64,000 nt of DNA from Myroides fluvii (GCF_009792295.1 NZ_CP039934.1:186001-250000); one strand, 5' to 3'. Shown: positions 1 through 9,625, counted from the first letter of the stretch. Notes: generated from the letters alone by a model not told the origin. Program-made: numbers and translations.

Positions 1-1277
1 AAATAGGAGGCTTTATCCAAGCCAAACATCACTTGAATATGATCCAAAGAGGTATTTAAAAGGTGTACGCGTTGTTGTACAACCTGTTCCCTCTCTTGCA
101 TCTTGTCAATTTTAACTAAAGCATCGTGTACATCGGCATATCCTACTACCACAGCATTTTTAAAACTAATTGCCGCTTTTTCTCTTTCGATTACGGCAAT
201 TTCATAGGCTGTTCTCAATTTTTTCTGCTGAAAGATAGGCTGTACCAATCCTCCAATTACTGTTCCAAACAAAGAAGCAGGCGTATTAAACCATTGAGAG
301 GCTTCGATGGCATTCCATCCACCTTGAGCAGAGATAGTTAAGCTTGGATACATCTCTCCTTGAGCTGCTCCTGCCTTTGCATTGGCTTTTCTCAATTCTA
401 ATTCTGCAATTTGAATATCTGGGCGTTGACTTAAAAACGCTGCTGGTACTCCCGTATTTAGATCCGTAGAAAACTGAAGGGCATTAATTGAGGCTGTGCG
501 GTGAATTTTTTGGGGAAAATGGTTGAGCAAAACGCCCAACGCACTTTCTTGTAATGCAATTTCCTGTTCTAGCTGAGGCAATAATTCTTGCGCTTCTAAC
601 CATTGTGCCTCTGCTTGTTGTACAGCAATACTTGACTCATTTCCAATTTCATACATTTTTTGAGTCAAGGCAAATGTCTTTTCACGCAATACTAATCCCT
701 CTTCTGCAATGTGCAACTGTTCATCTAACATCAATAAATTGATATAAGCGGTTGCCACTTCTGCCACTAATCGATTCTCAATCGCTCTTTTTACTTCTTG
801 TGTTTGCAAATAAGAAGCTAAAGCGGCTTCCTTTTCTCGCCTGATTTTCCCCCAAACATCCAACTCCCATGACAAATCCAAACGCGCCGTGTAATCTTTA
901 CTTATACGAGGTGCTCCTGATAAGCCAATCTCACTATTCTTAGACCATTCCGTATGTGTTCCTGCAACTTGCATCGTCAGATTAGGCAACAACGCCATTT
1001 TAGACTGTTTATACAACAAGTTTACTTGATCAATATTCTTGATTGCCAATTGCAAATCTGTATTTTGATCTAAGGCTATTTGTACGTAATGTGCTAATTC
1101 TGCTTGACCAAAAAAGTTTTGCCAAGATAATTGCGCTAGTGTATTGGCTATACTATCGGTCTGTGCATTTGCATAAAACTGGGTTGGACTATCCAAGGAT
1201 GGGCGCTCATAGTCTTTTCCTACCTTACAAGCAGTAAAGAGTAAAGCAACCGGTATGATATATAGGTATTTCTTCAT
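1..1277 (-). CDS. Outer-membrane efflux lipoprotein of an RND pump (TolC/OprM/NodT family), C-terminus cut by window edge
   Basis: This protein forms the outer-membrane exit duct of the tripartite RND pump encoded just upstream. About 425 residues are visible. The N-terminus reads MKKYLYIIPVALLFTACKVG, a lipoprotein signal with the lipid-attachment Cys at residue 17. The rest has the repeated alpha-helical layout of outer-membrane efflux proteins, including a DLSWELDVWGK stretch and later SQRPDIQIAELELRKANA, both typical of the NodT group. The start lies 13 bases after the pump stop codon, so the three pump genes form one operon. The stop codon is outside the window. Confidence 0.93.
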   Translation of the reverse strand, partial: MKKYLYIIPVALLFTACKVGKDYERPSLDSPTQFYANAQTDSIANTLAQLSWQNFFGQAELAHYVQIALDQNTDLQLAIKNIDQVNLLYKQSKMALLPNLTMQVAGTHTEWSKNSEIGLSGAPRISKDYTARLDLSWELDVWGKIRREKEAALASYLQTQEVKRAIENRLVAEVATAYINLLMLDEQLHIAEEGLVLREKTFALTQKMYEIGNESSIAVQQAEAQWLEAQELLPQLEQEIALQESALGVLLNHFPQKIHRTASINALQFSTDLNTGVPAAFLSQRPDIQIAELELRKANAKAGAAQGEMYPSLTISAQGGWNAIEASQWFNTPASLFGTVIGGLVQPIFQQKKLRTAYEIAVIEREKAAISFKNAVVVGYADVHDALVKIDKMQEREQVVQQRVHLLNTSLDHIQVMFGLDKASY

Positions 1278-1290
1278 GTCAAATTTCTTT

Positions 1291-4200
1291 TTAAACTTCC
1301 GTTGATTGTTCCGTTGTTGCGGGTGCGCCTGAAATTTTCTCTTGTAAATATTGGAAGAATACATACAAAATTGGAATAACAAATACCCCTAGTACTACAC
1401 CGAAGAACATTCCACCAGCGGTACCAATACTAATCGAATGGTTTCCTTGAGCTGAAGATCCTTGCACAAACATCAACGGAATTAATCCCGCAACGAAAGC
1501 GAAGGAAGTCATCAAAATTGGGCGCAAACGCAAACGCGATGCTTCTAATGCTGCTTCTACAATAGATAAACCTGCATTTCTGCGTTGTACAGCAAATTCG
1601 ACAATCAAGATGGCATTCTTAGCCAATAAACCGACGAGCATGATGAGTCCCACTTGTACGTAAATGTTGTTGGCAATTCCCACGGCGCCAATGGCGACAA
1701 AGACTCCAATAATTCCCACTGGTAAAGAGAATAAGACTACTAAAGGCAGGATGTAGCTTTCATATTGTGCGGCCAAGATGAAATACACGAATAAAATAGA
1801 CAATCCAAAAATGAAAATCATTTGATTACCGGATTGTTTTTCTTCTTTACTCAATCCCAGCCATTCAATTCCGTATCCCGTAGGTAATTTCTCTGATGCG
1901 ATCTGCTCTACTTTAGCCATGGCATCTCCCGTACTAACACCAGGGCTAATAATGCCATTTACTGTAATAGCATTGAATAAGTTATGCCTGCTGATGGCTT
2001 GGGGTCCATATACTTTTTCTAGTTTAGCTAAAGAGCTGATAGGAATCATTTCTCCTGATTGGGTATGAACATATAACGTCTTAAAAGAATCTTCATTGGC
2101 TCTAAACGGTGCATCACCTTGTACAAACACTTTGAACTGTTTTCCGAAGCGGTTAAAGTCATTCACTTGTGCACTACCGTAAAACAACTGAACCGCAGCC
2201 ATCATCTCGCTTATTTCTACCCCATGCATTTTCGCTTTCACTGGATCAACCACAATCTTGTACATCGGGAAATCGGCCTTAAACATAGTAAACGCTTGTA
2301 CTACTTCATCCGAGGCACTTAAATCCGCATTAAACTGAGTCACTACCTCGGCGAATTCATTAATTGATCCTCCTTTTCGATCTTGAACAACCATTTCTAG
2401 TCCGTCAAAATCTCCAAATCCAGGAACCGTTGGGTTGGCAAATACAAAGAAATCTCCTTCTTTAATTGTGGATAATTGTCCGTTTATATCTGCTAAAATT
2501 TCGTTTATATCGGTTACCTCTCCTCGTTCTTCGCGTTCTTTAAAGGCAATAAATCCCATTCCGTATGCTGGACTGGCAGCATTACCTAATATATTAAAAC
2601 CAGAAATTGTCGTTACTGATTTAATCGCTGGATGCTTGCGCATAATATCATCTCCTTCTTTTAACACTTTTGTTGTGCGATCAATCGATGACCCTGGAGG
2701 AAGTGATAGAGCAAACATGGCAAACCCCTGATCTTCATTGGGAATGAATCCTTTGGGTGTTACATTCATCAACAACACCATCGCTACAATTGATCCCAAG
2801 ATCAAAGAAGCTCCTAATACTTTTCTTTTCAGCAAGAAGCGAATTCCACCTACATAACGATTCGTCAAAGCGTTAAACCCATTGTTAAAACTAGAGAAGA
2901 AACGCTTCAGAAAGCCTTTTTTACTTGTTTCTCCATGCTCCTCTGTATAGTGATTCTTTAACAACAAGGCACATAAAGCCGGACTCAAGGTCAAGGCATT
3001 TACTGCTGAAATTAGAATAGCGATAGCCAAAGTAAAAGCAAACTGTTGATAGAACACCCCGACAGGTCCTGTCATAAATCCAACGGGCAAGAATACCGCC
3101 GACATCACCAAGGTAATCGAAATAATAGCCCCTGTGATTTCACTCATTGCTTTAGACGTCGCTTCTTTGGCATTTAATCCATCAATCATCATGGTGGCAT
3201 GGACCGCCTCCACTACTACAATGGCATCATCCACCACAATTCCTATGGCTAGCACCAAGGCAAAGAGCGTCAACATATTAATGGAGAATCCCAACATATT
3301 AAGGAAGAACAAGGTTCCAATCAAGGAAACTGGCACTGCAATAGCAGGAATCAACGTCGATCTAAAGTCCTGTAAGAACAAATACACAATTAGAAACACC
3401 AATAAGAAGGCTTCTATTAACGTGGTTTTTACTTGATTAATTGATTCATCTAATTGCGTTTTACTCGCAAAGGTCACGTTGTAGTTTAATCCTTTTGGCA
3501 ATTGAGGTTTTAACTCCTCTAATACGGCATATATTTGTGTTTGAATATCATTGGCATTGGATCCATTCGTTTGGAAAACAGCCATAGATACGGCTTCATT
3601 TCCATTTACCTTATTCTCCTCATCATAGGCTACTGCACCAAATTCAATTCGCGCAATATCTTTTAAGTACAACACATTTCCGTTGCTATCTGCCTGAACA
3701 ACAATTTGTTCAAACTGTTCAGGTGTATTGTATTTTCCGGGATAGGTCAGTGTATATTGAACCGCCCCACCGGCATTTTGTCCTAGATTACCGGCAGCAA
3801 CTTCCAAACTTTGATTTTGAATGGCGCGCTCTACATCCGAGGGAGTTAACCCGCGGTTCGCTAATTTATGGGGATCTAACCACACGCGCATGGCGTAATC
3901 TTTCTCTCCAAAAAGCTGTACGTTTCCTACTCCTTTGATGCGTTTCAATGCTCGTACAACGTTAATTCGAGCGTAATTTTGAACGAACGTTTCGTCATAA
4001 AGCGTCGCATCATCACTGATTAAATCAATAACCATAATCATGCCTCGTTGCTCCTTTTGGGTATTCACCCCTGCGCGAATTACTTCTTCTGGGAGAATTC
4101 CCTGCACTTGCGCAACTCTATTTTGTACGTTTACAGCGGCTTGGTCAGGATCAGTTCCCAACTCAAAAAAGACTGTAATAGTCGCTGTACCGTCATTACT

Positions 4201-4446
4201 CGCAGTAGATTCGATGTGAGTCATTCGCTCTACTCCATTGATTACCTCTTCTAGAGGAGTAACCACTGACTTGAGTACAGTTTCAGCGTTCCCTCCTGGA
4301 TATGATGCATGAACAGCCACACTAGGTGGTGCAATATCAGGGAACTGCTGCACAGGTAATTCTTTCAGTCCAACAAGACCTAGAATTACCAATATAACAG
4401 AAATCACGGTAGCCAATACAGGCCTGTGAATTATTTTCTTTAGCAT
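1291..4446 (-). CDS. RND multidrug efflux permease (AcrB/MexB, HAE1 family)
   Basis: Inner-membrane proton-driven pump that takes drugs and other amphiphiles from the periplasm and inner-membrane surface and passes them to the outer-membrane duct. It is full length at 1051 residues. The N-terminal membrane segment is followed by the porter motif PVQQFPDIAPP. The proton-relay pair Asp406-Asp407 sits in GIVVDDAIVVVEAV, and the partner Lys is in LLAKNAILIVEFA near residue 930. All catalytic features look intact. It lies between the fusion-protein gene (63 bases upstream) and the outer-membrane factor gene (13 bases downstream). The substrate cannot be read from sequence. Confidence 0.96.
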   Translation of the reverse strand: MLKKIIHRPVLATVISVILVILGLVGLKELPVQQFPDIAPPSVAVHASYPGGNAETVLKSVVTPLEEVINGVERMTHIESTASNDGTATITVFFELGTDPDQAAVNVQNRVAQVQGILPEEVIRAGVNTQKEQRGMIMVIDLISDDATLYDETFVQNYARINVVRALKRIKGVGNVQLFGEKDYAMRVWLDPHKLANRGLTPSDVERAIQNQSLEVAAGNLGQNAGGAVQYTLTYPGKYNTPEQFEQIVVQADSNGNVLYLKDIARIEFGAVAYDEENKVNGNEAVSMAVFQTNGSNANDIQTQIYAVLEELKPQLPKGLNYNVTFASKTQLDESINQVKTTLIEAFLLVFLIVYLFLQDFRSTLIPAIAVPVSLIGTLFFLNMLGFSINMLTLFALVLAIGIVVDDAIVVVEAVHATMMIDGLNAKEATSKAMSEITGAIISITLVMSAVFLPVGFMTGPVGVFYQQFAFTLAIAILISAVNALTLSPALCALLLKNHYTEEHGETSKKGFLKRFFSSFNNGFNALTNRYVGGIRFLLKRKVLGASLILGSIVAMVLLMNVTPKGFIPNEDQGFAMFALSLPPGSSIDRTTKVLKEGDDIMRKHPAIKSVTTISGFNILGNAASPAYGMGFIAFKEREERGEVTDINEILADINGQLSTIKEGDFFVFANPTVPGFGDFDGLEMVVQDRKGGSINEFAEVVTQFNADLSASDEVVQAFTMFKADFPMYKIVVDPVKAKMHGVEISEMMAAVQLFYGSAQVNDFNRFGKQFKVFVQGDAPFRANEDSFKTLYVHTQSGEMIPISSLAKLEKVYGPQAISRHNLFNAITVNGIISPGVSTGDAMAKVEQIASEKLPTGYGIEWLGLSKEEKQSGNQMIFIFGLSILFVYFILAAQYESYILPLVVLFSLPVGIIGVFVAIGAVGIANNIYVQVGLIMLVGLLAKNAILIVEFAVQRRNAGLSIVEAALEASRLRLRPILMTSFAFVAGLIPLMFVQGSSAQGNHSISIGTAGGMFFGVVLGVFVIPILYVFFQYLQEKISGAPATTEQSTEV

Positions 4447-4470
4447 GAAATTACCTTGTTAAATTGAATT

Positions 4471-4496
4471 TTGTTGTTTGTTGTTTGTTTTTTGTG
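4471..4496. repeat. Short 7-base-period GTTGTTT repeat
   Basis: Three to four consecutive heptamers of the form GTTGTTT fill the gap between the fusion-protein gene and the pump gene. The same period and base pattern appear at 14584-14640 and 61105-61199. Confidence 0.55.
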
Positions 4497-4509
4497 GTAA
4501 GAAATAGCG

Positions 4510-5706
4510 TTATAAAACAGAGGCGTCTCGCGTTGCTTGCTCCTCGCTTTTTACAGCGCTAATTTGCTTGTTCGATGAAGGGGCTAGCGGTTGTACTTTA
4601 TCGCCATCTGCAATCTTATCTAACCCTGTTGTAACAATGGTTTCTCCACTTTCAACACCTCCTTGAACAAAATACGTATGCAGATTTTTACCTACTATTT
4701 GCAATTGTCTCTGTTCTACTTGATTCTCTTTTCCAAGTACATAGGCAAAAACCTTATTCTGTAAGTCCCTAGTCGCAGCAATGGGAATTTGTAAGACATC
4801 CCTTTTATTAGCGACTAAACGCACAATACCTGTTCCTCCGTTTCTCAATAATTTTTCGGGATTCTCAAATACCGCACGCACGCTTAACGCATTAGTTGCC
4901 TTGTCGAATTCACCATTAATCATATCCACTTTTCCTTTCAATGGGTAAGTATCACCATTGCTCAACTTCAATTCAATATCCATTGGCAACACCTCTTGTT
5001 CGCCCTTGCTTCCTTTAATCAGATCAAAGTAATCCGACTCTGTTACGGAAAAATAGGCGTAAATCTGTGAAATATCGGACATCGTTGTCAAAGGCTCAGC
5101 CTCACCTGCCGTAACTAAGTTTCCTACTAATTTTGGTATTCTTCCTAAAAATCCATCAACTGGAGCTACAACCGTACAGTAACTCAAATTCAATCTTGCT
5201 TCTGCAACGGCTGCTTTTGCCTGTGCCACTAACGCTTTTGCACTATCTAAAGCCGCATTTGCCGTTTGCAATTGTATGGGAGATACAAATTTATTTTCAA
5301 CTAGTGATTTTACTTTATCTTGCTCTAATTGCGCATGAACCAATGCTGCAGCTGCTGCCTTTACTGTCGCTTCTGCATTTTGTAATTTAATCTGATAAGG
5401 TTGTGGATCAATAAAAAATAAGGCTTGTCCTTTTTTGACATAACTTCCTTCTTTAACTACAATTTTATTGATGTAACCTGAAGCTTGTGCACGGACTTCA
5501 ACATTAACCTTTCCTTGTAAAGAAGCGGTATAGCTATGTACAACTTCTGCATCTCCACGTTCTACAACCTCTGTTTTGACTTCTACATTACCAGCCATTG
5601 CCGCTTGATCATTTGCCGTTTGCTTACATCCTACTGCAGTAACTAGAGCAAATACTGTTAGCCCTACATAAGACAATACCCTAAGGTTTCTAAAAATTCT
5701 ATTCAT
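4510..5706 (-). CDS. Periplasmic membrane-fusion lipoprotein of RND pump (AcrA family)
   Basis: This adaptor links the inner-membrane pump to the outer-membrane duct. It has 398 residues. The signal peptide ends in a lipobox (FALVTAVGC, Cys about residue 27). It is followed by the biotinyl-lipoyl-like barrel (SGYINKIVVKEGSYVKKGQ), a long helical hairpin rich in Ala, Gln and Lys, and the second half of the lipoyl domain (NLSYCTVVAPVDGFLGRI). The C-terminal beta domains include an IPIAATRDL segment. It is the first gene of the pump operon. The 144-base upstream region should carry the operon promoter and any LytTR target. Confidence 0.95.
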   Translation of the reverse strand: MNRIFRNLRVLSYVGLTVFALVTAVGCKQTANDQAAMAGNVEVKTEVVERGDAEVVHSYTASLQGKVNVEVRAQASGYINKIVVKEGSYVKKGQALFFIDPQPYQIKLQNAEATVKAAAAALVHAQLEQDKVKSLVENKFVSPIQLQTANAALDSAKALVAQAKAAVAEARLNLSYCTVVAPVDGFLGRIPKLVGNLVTAGEAEPLTTMSDISQIYAYFSVTESDYFDLIKGSKGEQEVLPMDIELKLSNGDTYPLKGKVDMINGEFDKATNALSVRAVFENPEKLLRNGGTGIVRLVANKRDVLQIPIAATRDLQNKVFAYVLGKENQVEQRQLQIVGKNLHTYFVQGGVESGETIVTTGLDKIADGDKVQPLAPSSNKQISAVKSEEQATRDASVL

Positions 5707-5828
5707 AAAATTTCATATTACACAACAAAAATGAAAAAATTGATACCTCATCTCTTTTTTTTTATTTTGAAGTGTAAAAATTAGGTACTGAAACGTCGAA
5801 ACCCTGAACTAATCTGTCGGGAGTCAAT
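5707..5828 (-). promoter_or_regulatory. Efflux operon upstream region with paired GTTTC boxes
   Basis: On the minus strand the region contains two GTTTC boxes eight bases apart (5790-5794 and 5798-5802 on the plus strand read GAAAC) and a long A/T tract towards the fusion gene. This is the only non-coding segment between the regulator pair and the pump, so a LytTR-type binding site would be expected here. No clean TAnnTTTG -7 box was found, and the assignment is tentative. Confidence 0.3.
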
Positions 5829-5850
5829 AAAAAAAGCTACCGAAGTAGCC
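5829..5850 (-). terminator. Terminator after the LytTR gene
   Basis: On the minus strand GGCTAC-TTCG-GTAGC is followed by seven T. It begins directly at the stop codon of the response regulator gene and separates it from the efflux operon. Confidence 0.8.
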
Positions 5851-6606
5851 TTATGAGTTCAACCAATTTTTAAATATAGGAGCCTTTTCTCGGCTTATGA
5901 TAATTTCCCTTTGAGGGTCTTGGATTAAAGTAACCTTAAGTTTTCCATTATAGTAATTTTGGATATTGTGGATACTGTCAATGTGCAAAATATGCTGTCT
6001 ATTGGCCCTAAAAAAAGATTGTGGATCTACTTCCTCTTCTACTTCCTCCATCGTTTGACCAACTATAATTACACTTTTGTCTTTCAATACCAAATGGGTA
6101 ATCTTCAATTCAGAATAGATATACGCTATTTCTTCTACTTTAACGGTTTTAAATCCATCTTTATACGGTATTAAAAAACGAGAACGATACACCACTTCTT
6201 TTTTGTTTAAACTACCTAAAATATGTTTGATGGAATCACTTAATCCCGCGGAATTCAAGCTTTCATATTTAGTTAATGCTTGGATTAAGTCTTCTTCCTG
6301 AACGGGTTTCATCAGGTAGTCAATACTATTCACCTTAAACGCTTTTAGGGCATATTCATCATAAGACGTGGTAAAGATAACAGGGATATCCACTTGAACT
6401 TGCTCAAATATTTCGAAACAAAGTCCATCTTCAAGGCGAATATCCATAAAGATTAGATCTGGATCATCATGTGTTTGCAGCCAACTTACTGCCGACTGTA
6501 TTCCTTCAACCACAGCTAATACTGCTATAGTGGGGTCTATTTGATGCAAGAGACGCATGAGTTTATTTGCATTTCTTTCTTCATCTTCAACAATCAATAC
6601 ATTCAT
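5851..6606 (-). CDS. LytTR-family response regulator
   Basis: DNA-binding response regulator of 251 residues. The receiver domain spans about residues 1-120, with acidic pocket residues near the start (VEDEE), the phospho-acceptor Asp55 in FMDIRL, and the conserved Lys in YLMKPV. The C-terminal LytTR domain runs from about residue 145 to the end (VEEIAYIYSE, RANRQHILHIDSI). The gene starts 11 bases after the stop of the paired sensor kinase gene. The pair sits upstream of, and in the same direction as, the RND efflux operon, so control of that operon is a reasonable inference. Confidence 0.95.
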   Translation of the reverse strand: MNVLIVEDEERNANKLMRLLHQIDPTIAVLAVVEGIQSAVSWLQTHDDPDLIFMDIRLEDGLCFEIFEQVQVDIPVIFTTSYDEYALKAFKVNSIDYLMKPVQEEDLIQALTKYESLNSAGLSDSIKHILGSLNKKEVVYRSRFLIPYKDGFKTVKVEEIAYIYSELKITHLVLKDKSVIIVGQTMEEVEEEVDPQSFFRANRQHILHIDSIHNIQNYYNGKLKVTLIQDPQREIIISREKAPIFKNWLNS

Positions 6607-6617
6607 ATTCCAAATTT

Positions 6618-7748
6618 TTAATTTGTATGTTTTCGTTCCCTACTCGCTAATAAGGGCAATTTTACGATAAATGATTCTGTAGTACTTGTTATTTCTACGT
6701 CTAATTTACTCAACAAACGATAGCGATCTACAATATTATCTAACCCTACCTTAGAAGAAGGCAATTCTACCATCAATTTTTGTAAATTATTGCGAACAAC
6801 TACATATTGATCCACTACTTTTATGTGAATAGTCAACGGATGCTCTTTGGAAGCTGTGTTGTGTTTCACTGCATTTTCAACTAATAATTGCAAGGCGATA
6901 GGTGCTACTGCTTGTGTATTTTGCACGACTTCTGGAATCTCAATCTTCAACTCTACTTTGCGTCCCATTCGCTCTTTAATCAAATAAAAATAAGATTCTA
7001 CAAAGCTAATTTCTTCCTTTAGGCTGATTGTATTTTTTCTGGCATTCGAAAGCATATAGCGATAAACTAAAGCCAGATTATCGATAAACTTAATAGCGAC
7101 TTGCTGATCTTCTATAACCAATTCAGATAACGTACTAAAGTTATTGAACAAAAAATGAGGATCCAATTGCATTTTTAGCGTTTCCAATTCAGCCTGACTC
7201 GCAATGCGCTCCAATTGCTCCGCTTTAAGTTTTAATTCAGCGGCATCCATCATTGAATTTTTCCAGTTCTTAATTAAGAAATATCCCGTGTGAATGACAC
7301 TAATAAAAATACCCGTATTAATGCTAATCAACAAGGATTGCCAAATGTCAATTTTAGCTTCCAAATCCAAAATCTCTCCTGGTTCATCAGGTAAGCAAAA
7401 CAGATAAGCGACATTGAGGATACAGTAAACAATAAAAATAAAGAGAATCAACAACACCAATTGAACCACTACGCGCCAAGTAGCGTATTTTGTCCAAGGC
7501 AATATCTTATTCAAAACATGGCTTAATCGCAAACTAATTTCACTAATCAAAGTACAATAAACCAGAATCATAATTCCAGTCTGCCAAAAGCCTTCTACAT
7601 CCACGGTAGTATACCATTCGGGATCGTATGGGTTTAACAAAAAGTGAGAAAATAGATACAATACAAAAACAGCTGGTATGACAACTAGCCGATAATGCTT
7701 TGTAAATAGCGATTGGTCAATACTATTTTTTTCTATACTTCTTTCCAT
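6618..7748 (-). CDS. LytS/YehU-type sensor histidine kinase
   Basis: Membrane sensor kinase that should phosphorylate the adjacent LytTR regulator. The N-terminal half has about four hydrophobic segments and a short periplasmic part. A coiled-coil-like stretch then leads to the His-kinase domain with the phospho-acceptor in LDPHFLFNNFSTL and the ATP-binding N box LQLLVENAVKHN. I chose the Met at 7748 (MERSIEKN, 376 residues). An upstream in-frame Met at 7832 would place the start inside the likely promoter at 7830-7837 and adds a sequence not expected in this family. Confidence 0.92.
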   Translation of the reverse strand: MERSIEKNSIDQSLFTKHYRLVVIPAVFVLYLFSHFLLNPYDPEWYTTVDVEGFWQTGIMILVYCTLISEISLRLSHVLNKILPWTKYATWRVVVQLVLLILFIFIVYCILNVAYLFCLPDEPGEILDLEAKIDIWQSLLISINTGIFISVIHTGYFLIKNWKNSMMDAAELKLKAEQLERIASQAELETLKMQLDPHFLFNNFSTLSELVIEDQQVAIKFIDNLALVYRYMLSNARKNTISLKEEISFVESYFYLIKERMGRKVELKIEIPEVVQNTQAVAPIALQLLVENAVKHNTASKEHPLTIHIKVVDQYVVVRNNLQKLMVELPSSKVGLDNIVDRYRLLSKLDVEITSTTESFIVKLPLLASRERKHTN

Positions 7749-7829
7749 ATTTGTTGCCAAAAGTAAGTGTCTTTTTACTGAAACGCAGAGATTAATAACC
7801 CAACAGGAATAATTATGCGTTGAATCGTA

Positions 7830-7837
7830 CAAATGTA
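7830..7837 (-). promoter_or_regulatory. Likely -7 box for the sensor kinase operon
   Basis: The minus strand reads TACATTTG, a match to the Bacteroidetes -7 consensus TAnnTTTG. It would give a leader of about 75 bases before the Met at 7748. Confidence 0.5.
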
Positions 7838-7880
7838 CAACTGTATCTTAGATTTCCATTTGAGTACAAATAGATAAAAA

Positions 7881-7907
7881 AAAAGCTAGCGTATTGCGCT
7901 AGCTTTT
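7881..7907 (-). terminator. Terminator after the RDD gene
   Basis: The stem AAAAGCTAGCG / CGCTAGCTTTT has a five-base loop and A/T runs on both sides. It ends the minus-strand RDD gene and is symmetric enough to act in both directions. Confidence 0.8.
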
Positions 7908-7922
7908 CTTCTTTATTTTTTT

Positions 7923-8570
7923 TTAGAAATTATACAATTTTCTGCCTATCTCTTTCACAACGATGGTTTTAGCAACGCTATCGTGGAGGGTTTGTTTTTT
8001 ATCATTTCCGAAGAATAAGAAATAACCAATAAAAAAGATCAAAGAAGAGATAATTGACATAAAAAATCGTCCTGTAGCTTGGCCAAAATCAATGCGATTG
8101 CCCTCCATACTCAGGCATCTAATATTCATGGCACGCTGTCCAAGTGTTGCTTGTTCGTCACTGGAATGCAATAAAGCATAGTACAACCAAGGCCCTACAA
8201 TTGGAATAATACTCGCAAACAAACAAATTAATCGGTCTAACAACAAAGCGATTAATCGCTCTCCAAAACTAGCATATTCAAAATAGATTTCACCTTGTGG
8301 AGTAAAAAGTGTAACGTAATTCTTATCCGCATGATATAGAACATTACCCACTTTCTCTTCATACATTGAAGTGCTATTTCCGGCCTCTACGTACATCGGT
8401 TTGAATTGAAAAATATCTTTCAACTCCTCTATGTACCTTGCTTCTGTCCAATTGGACAAACCTTCGTACCATACCAAGGTATGCACGGCAATTCCAATTT
8501 CGATCAGTTCGCTTTTCGTATAAGGTCCTTGTTTTTGACTGTTGCGAACGATAAAAAACGCTGTATTCAT
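7923..8570 (-). CDS. GYF_2 (DUF4339) plus RDD-domain membrane protein
   Basis: Protein of 215 residues with two parts. The first about 55 residues form a GYF_2-like module (FIVRNSQKQGPYTKSEL, then WYEGLSNWTEA), thought to bind proline-rich or other peptide partners. From about residue 85 an RDD domain follows: FGERLIALLLDRLI, then GQRAMNIRC and HDSVAKTIVV, with three hydrophobic segments in the inner membrane. The role of RDD proteins is mostly unknown; some have been linked to ion transport. The gene is monocistronic and ends in a terminator. Confidence 0.85.
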   Translation of the reverse strand: MNTAFFIVRNSQKQGPYTKSELIEIGIAVHTLVWYEGLSNWTEARYIEELKDIFQFKPMYVEAGNSTSMYEEKVGNVLYHADKNYVTLFTPQGEIYFEYASFGERLIALLLDRLICLFASIIPIVGPWLYYALLHSSDEQATLGQRAMNIRCLSMEGNRIDFGQATGRFFMSIISSLIFFIGYFLFFGNDKKQTLHDSVAKTIVVKEIGRKLYNF

Positions 8571-8634
8571 AGCTTTATTTCTTTATGTAAACATACAAAA
8601 GCATTTTTTATCTTCACCATATGTTCCGATTATT

Positions 8635-9081
8635 TTATTTGTCAAAAGTAACTAGTTCAATTTCTTTTAAATCATCGTGATTCAATACCTCAACGATTAA
8701 CTCATTGTTTTTTAATTCTTTAATTTTAAATTGAACATTCTCACCAAAACTTGCACTTGACATGTAAATCAAATCACCTTCTAATTTCCAAGAACCTTCA
8801 TCCTCACTCAAGCTATACTTATCTACAGCTTTAAATGTGTTCTCTTTTAACACAATGTGCACAGATGATAGTTGATAAGCCAAGCGTTTGGCTCCTTTAC
8901 ACGATTCATCAAAAACAAAATGAGCAGCAATCCAATTCTTTTCCAAACTACTATTCTTTAACGATTTAACAGAATTAATTTCCATTTCGTTATTACGCTC
9001 ATCACTACTACAACTCATTAGTACCGATCCAAGACTGACTGAAACTACAACAGCCAACATCCATTTAAAAACATTTTTCAT
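8635..9081 (-). CDS. Small lipoprotein, lipocalin-like
   Basis: Lipoprotein of 148 residues starting MKNVFKWMLAVVVSV, with the lipobox SVLMSC. The mature part (WIAAHFVFDESCKGAKRLAYQLSSV, split here by the usual alternation of polar and apolar residues, and KLEGDLIYMSSASFG) resembles the lipocalin-like family common in Bacteroidetes. I prefer the Met at 9081 over 9108 because the signal peptide then has normal length. No function can be stated. A likely promoter lies far upstream at 9312-9340, which would leave a long AT-rich leader. Confidence 0.75.
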   Translation of the reverse strand: MKNVFKWMLAVVVSVSLGSVLMSCSSDERNNEMEINSVKSLKNSSLEKNWIAAHFVFDESCKGAKRLAYQLSSVHIVLKENTFKAVDKYSLSEDEGSWKLEGDLIYMSSASFGENVQFKIKELKNNELIVEVLNHDDLKEIELVTFDK

Positions 9082-9280
9082 AACATAGTCTATTAAGGGG
9101 TTAAACAACAGTTACTTTTAATTTTTGTTTTAAACTAATTCAATATTTCATCGTATCTAATTTAATAAAAAAACCTTAACAAATAATTTTTTTACTAATT
9201 TTTATAAGATAAATTAAATTTTAATACAATTAAACACTCATACTAAACATTAAAAGTTAAAACAATAAATTAAATTCTTA

Positions 9281-9292
9281 AAAGACGTCTTT
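9281..9292. promoter_or_regulatory. Perfect 12-base palindrome AAAGACGTCTTT
   Basis: It lies about 20 bases downstream of the -7 box at 9312-9319 in the direction of the lipoprotein gene, where a repressor site would be effective. The adjoining ACGTCTTTCT-containing 18-mer recurs in the nifS leader. Confidence 0.35.
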
Positions 9293-9311
9293 CTTAATCA
9301 TTAACTAGTTG

Positions 9312-9340
9312 CAAAAGTATCGGATAATTTTAGAGGCAAA
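9312..9340 (-). promoter_or_regulatory. Likely promoter for the lipoprotein gene
   Basis: On the minus strand TTTG (9337-9340) is followed after 17 bases by TACTTTTG (9312-9319). This fits the -33/-7 pattern of Bacteroidetes promoters. The start codon is about 225 bases away, which is unusually far. Confidence 0.5.
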
Positions 9341-9625
9341 AATGACAAATATCATCAGTATTTACGATACTTTACAGCTATTTAAGGTAGAACAATTCCT
9401 CCAGATTCCAGCTCGCTTAAAATCAACCCCTTATCCCCTTAAAACTTTAAAAAAGCCTCTATTTTACCATTTTGTTAACATATTGTATCTTTTTTGGTTC
9501 CTTTCTTGAAAAAGAAAAGGAGCGATAAACATTTGATAACACAAGAAGAAAACCTTCAGAATTACGGTAAATCAATCTGACTAATACTTGCAATATTGTA
9601 CTAAAAAAACACAAAATGCGACTAA

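Noticed and set aside
9309..9509. 66-codon plus-strand frame in the bioB-lipoprotein gap
   Set aside because: It is hydrophobic at its end, but has no promoter, no recognisable signal peptide and no family pattern; it is probably chance in AT-rich DNA.
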